DNA from: JABCPE02 sp963509715
GTDB lineage: Bacteria; Bacteroidota; Bacteroidia; Flavobacteriales; Weeksellaceae
DNA length: 6,966 bases
Reading direction: 5' to 3'
Assembly (NCBI GenBank): GCA_963509715.1
Contig: CAUPCB010000049.1
Span: 1 to 6,966 of the forward strand
The position numbers were made by a program, and so were the translations under genes. The notes beneath the pieces were generated by a model. It was given only the letters and a program-made list of their open reading frames with translations, searched no databases and was not told where the DNA came from. Below, in pieces: positions 1 to 5,684 of the stretch (positions are counted from its first letter, which is position 1; every line of letters starts with the position of its first letter).

Positions 1-128
1 TCTACAGCCAGCCACTCGGTAAGGTTTACCGTTTCTATACGCCCCGCATTTAATAGCGAAAGCACTTCGAAAGGTATATCTACTGCCTTTTGAGCCCCTT
101 TTCTGTTTTTGATAATTTCTATATCCAT
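1..128 (-). CDS. Unrecognised protein, N-terminal 42 codons only
   Basis: An open frame on the minus strand starts at ATG 126-128 and runs off the left edge without a stop. The visible protein begins MDIEIIKNRKGAQKAVDIP and continues with a helix-like stretch ending near NLTEWLAV. I do not recognise the family; there is no signal peptide or membrane segment in the visible part. The start is supported by an AGGAGG-like stretch about 13 bases upstream, which lies inside the Glu-rich C-terminal codons of the preceding gene. The gap to that gene's stop is only 8 bases, so the two are almost certainly co-transcribed. As the last visible member of the minus-strand cluster it may be another accessory or immunity-type gene, but that is inference from position only. 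Confidence 0.6.
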   Translation of the reverse strand, partial: MDIEIIKNRKGAQKAVDIPFEVLSLLNAGRIETVNLTEWLAV

Positions 129-136
129 ATAATAAA

Positions 137-589
137 TTATTCCTCCTCTTCTGTGTTTATAGATTCTTTAGTAAGAAGATTTTGGAAATCAGAAAAGTTT
201 TCAGCTATCTTCTCACAAAACATATCGTGATACCAAATCCAAAGCGAACCATCGTGGAGATTGATAAACACAATTCCTTCGTTTACAGAACCTATAGCAA
301 AGGCTGATTGGAGTTCTTCAGGAGTTAAAGTGTCTTCATCACGAGTTTCTAGCCTCGAGAAATCAAGATCATCACGAGTAAAGAAAGCGTAACTGCAGAA
401 AGATTCGCTATAACTGGGCGACAAGAGATCCTCTTTGCTCCATACTTCAATCCCGGTACTGTGTTCATATTCTGTATGAGGGAACATTGTGAGCCATTCG
501 GGGAAGGACTCTCCCTTTTCAATACTGTTTACATACTCTTTTGGGAGCTCTCTCCCTAAATATGTTGTAGGTAATACTTCGTTGTTCAT
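137..589 (-). CDS. SMI1/KNR4 (SUKH)-like protein, 150 aa
   Basis: This is a small acidic cytoplasmic protein with no signal peptide or membrane helix. The C-terminal half carries a SUKH-like pattern: AFAIGS at 96-101, followed by EGIVFINLHDGSLWIW (104-119), then an aromatic/acidic turn and a final helix with AENFSDFQNLL (129-139). This matches the family's usual order of 'iGs..eg.vyid' strands followed by 'ia.sFeeFl..l'. Known SUKH proteins bind and neutralise toxins delivered by neighbouring bacteria or encoded next to them, so an immunity role is likely but inferred. The start MNNEVLPTTYLGRELPKEY is the first in-frame ATG and lies 17 bases after the upstream 202-aa gene. The protein ends in four glutamates, whose GA-rich codons form a ribosome-binding-like stretch for the next gene. 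No cognate toxin is visible in the window. Confidence 0.75.
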   Translation of the reverse strand: MNNEVLPTTYLGRELPKEYVNSIEKGESFPEWLTMFPHTEYEHSTGIEVWSKEDLLSPSYSESFCSYAFFTRDDLDFSRLETRDEDTLTPEELQSAFAIGSVNEGIVFINLHDGSLWIWYHDMFCEKIAENFSDFQNLLTKESINTEEEE

Positions 590-606
590 AGGTTTGTTAT
601 ATTTAG

Positions 607-1215
607 TTATATATATTCTTCAAATTTTCCTGACCGCAAGGCTTGCGTTTGCTCCGCTACAAGGTTTTGCATCTGCTCTTGTAGGGCTACATCTTTACCA
701 TTATTGACAATAATTACCCTTGTAGCATAGAGTATCAGGCCATTACGCATTGAAAACTCAAGTAGTAAATCATTCTCTTTTACAGCTTTTTTTAGTACTT
801 GTTCGCGTTCTTTTATCGCTTCCAACGAAAGAATATTAGCAAAAAAGTTAGTGAAAAGGTGTTGTGCCCCCTCAAAAGAAGAAGTATATTGGGTAACCTC
901 TTTATAGCGTGCAAAAATAGCCTCTTTTTGCGCCTCTGTACACAGCGGATTGTTATAGAAAACGGATAAAATATCCCAAAAAGTATCCCATAGCGGAAAC
1001 TCTTCGTCTAATGGTAACTTGATGATCTCCTCATAATAATACATTATGGGTTCGTATTTCTCTTCTATATGGAAGCTTTCCAACAATGATTCCAACAGAA
1101 AACTATCACTATGGCGCTTGATACGGAACTTCTGTATCTTTTTAAGCCGTAGCCACAATACTTTTTCTGCATCGGTGGTACAAAAAGGAGCTATTTCTGA
1201 TAAATAAATGTTCAT
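607..1215 (-). CDS. Hypothetical helical protein, 202 aa
   Basis: I do not recognise this protein. It is 202 residues, begins MNIYLSEIAPFCTTDAEKVL, and appears almost entirely alpha-helical, with amphipathic segments rich in Leu, Phe, Glu and Lys (about residues 15-30, 38-66, 75-88, 94-108, 115-165 and 173-197). That composition resembles TPR-like or other helical-repeat scaffolds, but I cannot assign repeats with certainty. There is no signal peptide, membrane segment or obvious catalytic motif. It sits between a decayed SUKH-like remnant upstream and a SUKH-like gene 17 bases downstream on the same strand. An immunity or accessory role is therefore plausible by association only. Coding is supported by length, the uninterrupted frame and tight same-strand spacing. 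The small overlapping plus-strand frame at its 3' end is a shadow. Confidence 0.75.
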   Translation of the reverse strand: MNIYLSEIAPFCTTDAEKVLWLRLKKIQKFRIKRHSDSFLLESLLESFHIEEKYEPIMYYYEEIIKLPLDEEFPLWDTFWDILSVFYNNPLCTEAQKEAIFARYKEVTQYTSSFEGAQHLFTNFFANILSLEAIKEREQVLKKAVKENDLLLEFSMRNGLILYATRVIIVNNGKDVALQEQMQNLVAEQTQALRSGKFEEYI

Positions 1216-1228
1216 TTTCTTTTTATGA

Positions 1229-1412
1229 TTATTCTGTCATTTCAAAAAACCACTTCAAAAAAGGGTCTGTAATAGGGTTTTCAGCCATACTATGAGGGAT
1301 TGCTACTTCTAATTCTATCATAATATCCATTATCCTCTATCCACTGATAGAGTTGGCGGAGTTCCTCGGGGATTTGCATTCCCTTTGGGAGGGCATTTTC
1401 TAATTTAAGAAA
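1229..1412 (-). pseudogene. Decayed SUKH-like gene remnant with out-of-frame internal deletion
   Basis: This 197-base gap between two intact genes holds coding-like sequence in two frames on the minus strand. The first frame follows the stop codon of the 136-aa gene directly and in phase (1412 down to a TAG at 1290-1292). It reads LENALPKGMQIPEELRQLYQ, then a WIEDNGYY segment, a typical N-terminal SUKH-like 'LP.elr.ly.w..dNGyy' segment. The second frame, from ATG 1328-1330 to TAA 1229-1231 (33 codons), reads IELEVAIPHSMAENPITDP, then FLKWFFEMTE, which looks like the C-terminal end of the same kind of protein. No ATG precedes the first segment in frame except the internal one at 1377-1379. The simplest reading is a once complete SMI1/KNR4-family gene that lost its start and most of its middle. 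Alternatively, the 33-codon frame could still be translated. The family assignment rests on short fragments. Confidence 0.55.
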
Positions 1413-1823
1413 TTATTCTTTATGAAAAAGAACAAAGAAATCTTCAATAGTATTGGCAATCACCCGCCAAGTAAGCTCTGCATCATCCCAGAAGATAATA
1501 CGAGGTTCCTCTCCTACACTAAAATCCATACAAAACTGACAGTCTGCACCATCTACGCCAAATATGAATATCTTAGAAAAATCGGTAATATACCCTAAAT
1601 CGTATTCATTAATACGCTCTGTGTCGGCATATTCTTCAGCCTCTTCAGCGGGGAAGTCTTCCACAAGTTCTTTACTGTGTTTTATTATTTGTTTTTCAGT
1701 TTTGTAGAATATGTTTAGTTCAGTTTCTATTGGATTTCCAAACTGATCTTTGTCAGCTACCCAACTATCATCAGAGTTGCTATACTTTTTAACTAATGCA
1801 AAATACTTTTCTGGAATTTTCAT
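1413..1823 (-). CDS. SMI1/KNR4 (SUKH)-like protein, 136 aa
   Basis: This is a small acidic cytoplasmic protein starting MKIPEKYFALVKKYSNSDDSW. The C-terminal half shows a SUKH-like pattern: SKIFIFGVDGADCQFCMDFS (83-102), an EEPRIIFWDDAE strand-turn (105-116), then a final helix VIANTIEDFFVLF (121-133). The family commonly has a hydrophobic strand ending in 'G.dg', a second strand ending in D, and a terminal 'ia.sfeeFl..l' helix, so this is a good match. Length is usual for a single SUKH domain. The likely role is toxin neutralisation (inference from family). It lies 46 bases after the 244-aa gene. A perfect TAnnTTTG -7 box (TACTTTTG, complement of 1878-1885) sits within the end of that upstream gene, 54 bases before this start, but has no visible -33 partner, so it is weak evidence for an internal promoter. 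The A-rich leader just before the ATG has no Shine-Dalgarno. Confidence 0.75.
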   Translation of the reverse strand: MKIPEKYFALVKKYSNSDDSWVADKDQFGNPIETELNIFYKTEKQIIKHSKELVEDFPAEEAEEYADTERINEYDLGYITDFSKIFIFGVDGADCQFCMDFSVGEEPRIIFWDDAELTWRVIANTIEDFFVLFHKE

Positions 1824-1869
1824 TTTTTCTTATATTATTTTATTAATAGGTAGAATAGTTTTACATTTA

Positions 1870-2604
1870 CTAATAATCAAAAGTATATAGTACGATACGA
1901 CTTACGGGCTCGTAAAGCATAATGATATAGCCACCAGCACCTACCCAATGGAAAGCTGTTGCCTCTGAGATAAGATAAAAAGGATTTCCTTTGTATGAAA
2001 TGTCAAACACTACCTCATCATCTTCTTCACCATCTTCTATGTTCATCTTAAAAGCCTTTGGATATTCCTCCTCTTCAATAGTGGAACACCAGTTGCCATA
2101 CTGAGGCTCTCCCCCCAATATCTCCAAAAATGTTTTCCTATTCAGTTTGCCATTATATTCAGGGTAATGTAAATCCACCAATGTACCATATTTGGCTACA
2201 TTTTCCTTACTCTTTTCATAGTTATCAGCCATTTCGCGAAAGAGTTCCTCCTCTTCGGAATTAAAATCCCAGTGGTGAATAGCAGTTCGCTCAAAATATC
2301 CTTCCTTACCGAGGAACTCGAACTTGTTATCATCGGTTAGACGGAAAGCCAGCCAGTTAGGGGAGGTATATTCGTTGTGATATTCGGTGGTATTATCGCC
2401 TATATACCCCTCGTAAGGCTCAAATGGAGCGAGCATATAGACCTTTTGCCCTGCCCAATCGGGATTGATTTCGGCTAAATCGATACGCATCAGGGGCAAA
2501 AAATGATTTTTGAGCCATTGTTGTTCTTTTACAAAAACATCTTCTGCTTTAGGGAACGCCTGCAAATGGTCGTTCAATTCTTGAATTTCTTCTCTTGTTG
2601 TCAT
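1870..2604 (-). CDS. Hypothetical acidic protein, 244 aa, possible immunity-type protein
   Basis: I do not recognise this protein. It has 244 residues, starts MTTREEIQELNDHLQAFPKA, and is markedly acidic, with Glu/Asp clusters near 117-122, 177-180 and 190-197. It has no signal peptide or membrane helix. The N-terminal 35 residues are helical. A mixed strand region follows, rich in Trp, Tyr and Phe (WAGQKVYMLAPFEPYEGYIG, 50-69; WLAFRL 84-89; FEFLGKEGYFERTAIHHW 95-112). The C-terminal end is strand-like and aromatic (NPFYLISEATAFHWVGAGGY, 207-226; RIVLYTFDY 236-244). An acidic, aromatic, single-domain protein among SUKH-like genes suggests a bacterial immunity protein, but that is inference from context. 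It follows mdh by only 20 bases with no terminator between them, so it is probably read from the mdh promoter. Confidence 0.75.
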   Translation of the reverse strand: MTTREEIQELNDHLQAFPKAEDVFVKEQQWLKNHFLPLMRIDLAEINPDWAGQKVYMLAPFEPYEGYIGDNTTEYHNEYTSPNWLAFRLTDDNKFEFLGKEGYFERTAIHHWDFNSEEEELFREMADNYEKSKENVAKYGTLVDLHYPEYNGKLNRKTFLEILGGEPQYGNWCSTIEEEEYPKAFKMNIEDGEEDDEVVFDISYKGNPFYLISEATAFHWVGAGGYIIMLYEPVSRIVLYTFDY

Positions 2605-2624
2605 TGTGTTTAATTTAAAAAATA

Positions 2625-3551
2625 TTAAAATTTTAGTTCTGCATTTACTTTTCTTACAGCATCAGCAGAGGCATGGAATTTCTCTTTTTCATCTTCATTT
2701 AGAGACAGTTCCATTATTTTTTCTATTCCATTTCTACCAATGATACACGGCACGCCTATGCTGACATCCTGCTCGCCATATTCCCCCTCCAAAAGGGCAG
2801 AACAAGGTATCATTTTCTTTTGATCAGACAGGATAGAATGCACCAGCGCAGCCACACCTGCCCCAGGAGCATACCACGCAGAAGTCCCCAAAAGCTTCAC
2901 CAAAGTAGCCCCGCCTAGTTTGGTTTCTTCCACTATGCTGTTTAGTTTTTCTTTATTCAAAAATTCTGCTACACAGATACCATTTCTAGTAGCTTTACTG
3001 ATGAGAGGAAGCATCCCTGTGTCCGTATGAGCAGCGATCACCATACCATCCACATCCGAAACTGGACATCCCAGAGCCTCCGCCAGACGATATCTAAATC
3101 TCGCTGTATCCAGCGCTCCTCCCATACCTATGATTCTATTTTTAGGCAGCTGGAATTTCTTGTGAATAAGGTAAGACATCGTATCCACAGGATTGGTTAC
3201 CATGATGATAATGGTATTAGGCGAATGTTTCAGTACATTTTCTGTAACTCCTGACACGATATCCACATTCACACCTATCAGTTCCTCTCTGCTCATCCCT
3301 GGTCTTCTAGGCATCCCTGAGGTGATGACCACTACATTAGAATTTTCTGTTTTAGCATAATTATTCGTTACGCCTATGATACGAGTTTCAAAGCCTTCCA
3401 CAGCAGACATCTGCATAAGATCCATGGCTTTCCCTTCAGCGAAACCTTCTTTTATGTCTAATAATACCACCTCACTCGCAAAATTTCGCATTGCTATATA
3501 TTCCGTGCAGCTCGCTCCCACTGCTCCCGCTCCTATTACTGTTACTTTCAT
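2625..3551 (-). CDS. mdh: Malate dehydrogenase (LDH-like type), 308 aa
   Basis: NAD-dependent malate dehydrogenase interconverts malate and oxaloacetate in the cytoplasm (TCA cycle). Numbering from the chosen start MKVTVIGAGAVGAS, the Rossmann loop GAGAVG lies at 7-12 and Asp32 follows the second strand for NAD ribose binding. The mobile substrate loop SGMPRRPGMSREEL (78-91) carries Arg82/83 and Arg88. Asn120 lies in TNPVD, and Asp148/Arg151 in ALDTAR. The catalytic His175 is in AAHTDTGMLP. The double arginine and PRRPG loop favour malate dehydrogenase over lactate dehydrogenase. A longer frame could begin at 3575, eight codons upstream, but that ATG overlaps the -7 promoter box, and family members begin at MKVTV, so 3551 is preferred. 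The length is normal for the flavobacterial enzyme. The gene is divergent from cysE and is followed after 20 bases by the accessory cluster. Confidence 0.95.
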   Translation of the reverse strand: MKVTVIGAGAVGASCTEYIAMRNFASEVVLLDIKEGFAEGKAMDLMQMSAVEGFETRIIGVTNNYAKTENSNVVVITSGMPRRPGMSREELIGVNVDIVSGVTENVLKHSPNTIIIMVTNPVDTMSYLIHKKFQLPKNRIIGMGGALDTARFRYRLAEALGCPVSDVDGMVIAAHTDTGMLPLISKATRNGICVAEFLNKEKLNSIVEETKLGGATLVKLLGTSAWYAPGAGVAALVHSILSDQKKMIPCSALLEGEYGEQDVSIGVPCIIGRNGIEKIMELSLNEDEKEKFHASADAVRKVNAELKF

Positions 3552-3574
3552 TTTTAATATTAAATTTAAACTCA

Positions 3575-3582
3575 CAAAGTTA
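3575..3582 (-). promoter_or_regulatory. Bacteroidota-type -7 box for mdh
   Basis: On the minus strand this reads TAACTTTG, a perfect match to the Bacteroidota sigma-ABfr -7 consensus TAnnTTTG. It lies 23 bases before the mdh ATG at 3551, which would give a leader of about 18 bases. No convincing -33 TTTG is seen at the usual 17-19 base spacing, so this rests on the -7 box alone. Because it overlaps the alternative upstream ATG (3573-3575), it argues that translation starts at 3551. Confidence 0.55.
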
Positions 3583-3674
3583 ATAATTATTCATTACTCT
3601 CCTATAATTTACATTAACCATTGAGAAAATCTATTTTTAAGATAAATTTCCTAAGTTTTTTGAAGAGAATTTCT

Positions 3675-3682
3675 TATCATTG
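3675..3682 (+). promoter_or_regulatory. Probable -7 box for cysE
   Basis: TATCATTG differs from TAnnTTTG at one position and lies 23 bases before the cysE ATG, the same spacing as the mdh box. A TTTG at 3659-3662 is only 12 bases upstream, too close for a normal -33 element. The 154-base region between the divergent mdh and cysE genes holds this box and the mdh box and is otherwise AT-rich without further recognisable structure. Confidence 0.35.
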
Positions 3683-3705
3683 CATGATTTTAGTTTTTAC
3701 AAATT

Positions 3706-4533
3706 ATGCAAAAAGAATTTTTAAACCATCTCAGCAGTGGTTACAAAAACCGAAAATACGACTTGGATAAACGAAAAATAGAAAAATTCATCGATTCTTT
3801 TTTTCGTTTTGTCTTCTTTTTAGAATATCAAAGATGTAATTCCGAAGCAGAAATTCACCTCAGATTAGAAAGTTTTAAACTTGAATTTCAGCAGATTATC
3901 AATTCTGTAATAGAAGACCCTGACATGAAAGCAAAAGCAGCAAGCTGCTTTTTCGATGCTGTTCCACATGTTTACAACCTGCTGGAAAAAGACGCTCAGT
4001 TCATCCTAGACAATGACCCTGCTGCCACTCACATAGAGGAAGTAATGGTTTCTTACCCAGGGTTTTATGCTATTTCTATTTATAGATTTGCCCACCAGCT
4101 GCATCTACAAGGGGTGCCGCTCATCCCAAGAATCTGGACAGAGCTGGCACACAGCAAAACAGGGATAGACATCCACCCTGGTGCTACCATCGGAGAATGT
4201 TTTTTCATAGATCACGGAACAGGGATAGTAATTGGAGAAACGACCGTGATTGGTAATTTCGTTAAAATCTATCAGAATGTAACTCTGGGAGCCTTAGCAG
4301 TTTCCAAAGATATCGCCAACACAAAACGCCACCCTACGATAGAAAATAATGTAACTGTGTATGCCAACACTACTATTTTAGGCGGGAATACTATCATTCG
4401 GGAAGGTTCTACCATCGGCGGAAATGTCTGGCTTACAGAGAGTATAGAGCCATATAGTTTAGTATATTATAAAAACAAAACAATCATCCGAAGCAAAGAA
4501 AAACCAAACGAACCTATTAATTTTTCTATTTAA
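3706..4533 (+). CDS. cysE: Serine O-acetyltransferase, 275 aa
   Basis: This enzyme transfers acetyl from acetyl-CoA to L-serine, giving O-acetylserine, the first committed step of cysteine synthesis (cytoplasm). Residues 1-140 form the helical N-terminal domain, with DNDPAATHIEEVMVSYPGF at 102-120. From about 150 the left-handed beta-helix hexapeptide repeats follow (GIDIHPGATIGECFFIDHGT from 153, GIVIGETTVIGNFVKIYQNV from 173). Asp104, Asp155 and His170 align at a constant offset of 12 with the E. coli substrate/catalytic residues Asp92, Asp143 and His158. KRHP at 207-210 corresponds to the acetyl-CoA site RHP motif, after a loop slightly longer than in E. coli. The C-terminus is INFSI; a terminal isoleucine is what inserts into the CysK active site in the cysteine synthase complex. 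The start is the first ATG after the promoter box; no Shine-Dalgarno is seen. cysK follows 214 bases downstream, separated by a structured RNA candidate. Confidence 0.93.
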   Translation: MQKEFLNHLSSGYKNRKYDLDKRKIEKFIDSFFRFVFFLEYQRCNSEAEIHLRLESFKLEFQQIINSVIEDPDMKAKAASCFFDAVPHVYNLLEKDAQFILDNDPAATHIEEVMVSYPGFYAISIYRFAHQLHLQGVPLIPRIWTELAHSKTGIDIHPGATIGECFFIDHGTGIVIGETTVIGNFVKIYQNVTLGALAVSKDIANTKRHPTIENNVTVYANTTILGGNTIIREGSTIGGNVWLTESIEPYSLVYYKNKTIIRSKEKPNEPINFSI

Positions 4534-4536
4534 AAA

Positions 4537-4567
4537 TTTGCATTTTTAAAAATTATTATTAGATTTG
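4537..4567 (+). promoter_or_regulatory. Complete Bacteroidota promoter for the RNA upstream of cysK
   Basis: TTTG at 4537-4540 and TAGATTTG at 4560-4567 are separated by 19 bases. Both elements match the Bacteroidota housekeeping consensus (TTTG, 17-19 bases, TAnnTTTG). This is the best promoter in the window and starts three bases after the cysE stop codon. Initiation is expected near 4573. Both elements lie inside copies of the same nonamer ATTTGCATT (4536-4544 and 4563-4571), which may be coincidence or an operator-like repeat. Confidence 0.65.
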
Positions 4568-4572
4568 CATTC

Positions 4573-4716
4573 ATATTATTCCAAAAAGAGATGACAATAG
4601 TAAAAAACAATATGATGTGTTGCTATATTCTAACGACTTCAGTTTTTCTGATAGCGTAGCAATGCTGTATTGTTATTCGTATATAGAGGGCTGAAAGATT
4701 TCACGCCCTCTTTTTT
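4573..4716 (+). ncRNA. Structured small RNA or leader between cysE and cysK; 6S-like candidate
   Basis: This stretch has no open frame of note but is bounded by a full promoter on the left and a strong terminator on the right, giving a transcript of about 140 bases. By eye it folds into one long rod. AACAATA (4606-4612) pairs with TATTGTT (4668-4674). An internal loop of 7 by 5 bases follows, then TTGCTA (4620-4625) with TAGCAA (4657-4662). A one-sided bulge (4626-4633) comes next, and an apical hairpin of about 8 pairs, including TCAG/CTGA around a TTTTT loop (4634-4656). A terminator hairpin ends it. A rod interrupted by internal bulges is the hallmark of 6S RNA, which binds RNA polymerase; Flavobacteria have a described 6S-Flavo class of about this size. 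Alternatively it is an attenuator leader for cysK. Start and 6S identity are inferred; structure and borders are seen. Confidence 0.5.
4685..4716 (+). terminator. Rho-independent terminator upstream of cysK
   Basis: AGAGGGC (4685-4691) pairs with GCCCTCT (4705-4711). The inner TGAA pairs with TTCA, leaving one bulged C and an AGAT loop, about 11 pairs in all. The run of T residues from 4711 is followed by a further T-rich stretch to 4732. It ends only 31 bases before the cysK ATG, so it either ends a separate small RNA or limits read-through into cysK. Confidence 0.85.
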
Positions 4717-4747
4717 ATTTTTAATAATTTTTTAAATCAATCATATT

Positions 4748-5677
4748 ATGAAATTCAACAATGTATTAGAAACCATCGGTAAAACGCCAGTAGTAAGGCT
4801 AAGTAAATTATTCCCAAACCATAATGTTTGGATAAAACTAGAAAGAACCAACCCAGGGGGAAGTGTGAAGGACAGAATCGCTCTAGCCATGATAGAAGCT
4901 GCTGAAAAAGAAGGAAAAATCAATAAAGACACCAAAATCATAGAGCCTACATCAGGAAACACAGGAGTAGGTCTTGCTATGGTAAGTGCTGTGAAAGGAT
5001 ATGATTTGACTTTGGTAATGCCAGAGAGCATGAGTGTAGAGAGAAGAAAACTAATGTCTGCTTATGGCGCAAAAATCGTCCTTACGCCAAGAGAATTAGG
5101 AATGAAAGGAGCGATAGCAAAAGCTCAGGAATTGGCTAAAAAAGGAAATAACACTTGGATTCCTCAGCAGTTCGAAAATGCTGCCAATCCAGAAATCCAC
5201 CGTAATACTACGGCTCAGGAAATTCTAAATGACTTCTCAGAAGGAGTAGATTACTTCATCTCGGGAGTTGGGACAGGAGGACACATTACAGGGATTTCAG
5301 AAATTTTAAAACAAAAATTCCCTCAGCTCAAAGCCTTTGCAGTTGAACCAGAGCAGTCTCCTGTCATCAGCGGTGGTGCACCCGGCCCTCACGCTATCCA
5401 AGGAATCGGTGCTGGTTTCATCCCTGCTGTTTTGAATACAGAAATTTTAGAGGGTGCTGTCCTAGTTGGGAAAGATGAAGCGTTTAGTTTCGCACAAAGA
5501 TTAGCAAAAGAAGAAGGAATTTTAGGTGGAATTTCCACAGGAGCTTCACTGGCTGCCATTGCTAAAAAATTAGGAGAAATCCCACAAAATGCTACGGTTC
5601 TGACCATCAACTATGACACAGGAGAAAGATACTGGTCTGTGGATGGACTTTTCGAAGAGAATGTAATTTCAGAATAA
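4748..5677 (+). CDS. cysK: Cysteine synthase A (O-acetylserine sulfhydrylase), 309 aa
   Basis: This PLP enzyme makes cysteine from O-acetylserine and sulfide, using the product of the upstream cysE. The PLP lysine is Lys41 in NPGGSVKDR. The substrate/PLP loop TSGNTG is at 68-73, the phosphate-binding glycine loop GTGGHITG at 175-182, and the serine of GISTGAS near 264 sits by the pyridine nitrogen. CysK rather than CysM is favoured by GTGGHITG (CysM of enterobacteria has a GTTGT-type loop), by MKGAIAKAQEL (119-129) and by IQGIGAGFIP (217-226). Length is normal. The start MKFNNVLETIGKTPVVRL matches the family start; no Shine-Dalgarno is visible. A weak -7-like TAATTTTT (4725-4732) lies between the upstream terminator and the ATG, so the gene may have its own promoter, rely on read-through, or both. 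It is closed by a terminator just after the stop. Confidence 0.93.
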   Translation: MKFNNVLETIGKTPVVRLSKLFPNHNVWIKLERTNPGGSVKDRIALAMIEAAEKEGKINKDTKIIEPTSGNTGVGLAMVSAVKGYDLTLVMPESMSVERRKLMSAYGAKIVLTPRELGMKGAIAKAQELAKKGNNTWIPQQFENAANPEIHRNTTAQEILNDFSEGVDYFISGVGTGGHITGISEILKQKFPQLKAFAVEPEQSPVISGGAPGPHAIQGIGAGFIPAVLNTEILEGAVLVGKDEAFSFAQRLAKEEGILGGISTGASLAAIAKKLGEIPQNATVLTINYDTGERYWSVDGLFEENVISE

Positions 5678-5684
5678 ATTTTGT

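Noticed and set aside
489..707. 72-codon plus-strand open frame
   Set aside because: It overlaps the 3' end of the 202-aa gene and the 5' part of the 150-aa gene on the other strand, has no recognisable motif, and is best explained as a shadow frame.
3552..3575. Upstream extension of mdh starting MSLNLILK
   Set aside because: That start overlaps the -7 box TAACTTTG and family members begin at MKVTV, so the extra eight codons are probably untranslated.
3027..3624. Two plus-strand open frames inside and upstream of mdh (3027-3254, 3376-3624)
   Set aside because: They are antisense to the well-supported mdh and have His/Ser/Arg-rich compositions typical of antisense shadows.
4537..4556. Possible terminator of cysE (AAAAATTTGCATTTTT)
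   Set aside because: The potential stem is five A-T pairs only and the stretch is better explained as the -33 region of the RNA promoter.
4573..4716. SRP RNA or tmRNA instead of a 6S-like RNA
   Set aside because: No GGAAG/GGAGCAGCC-type SRP loop, no tRNA-like end or tag-peptide frame is visible.
4741..5610. Minus-strand open frames inside cysK (4741-5031, 5389-5610)
   Set aside because: They lie antisense to clear cysK motifs and have no family resemblance or promoter.
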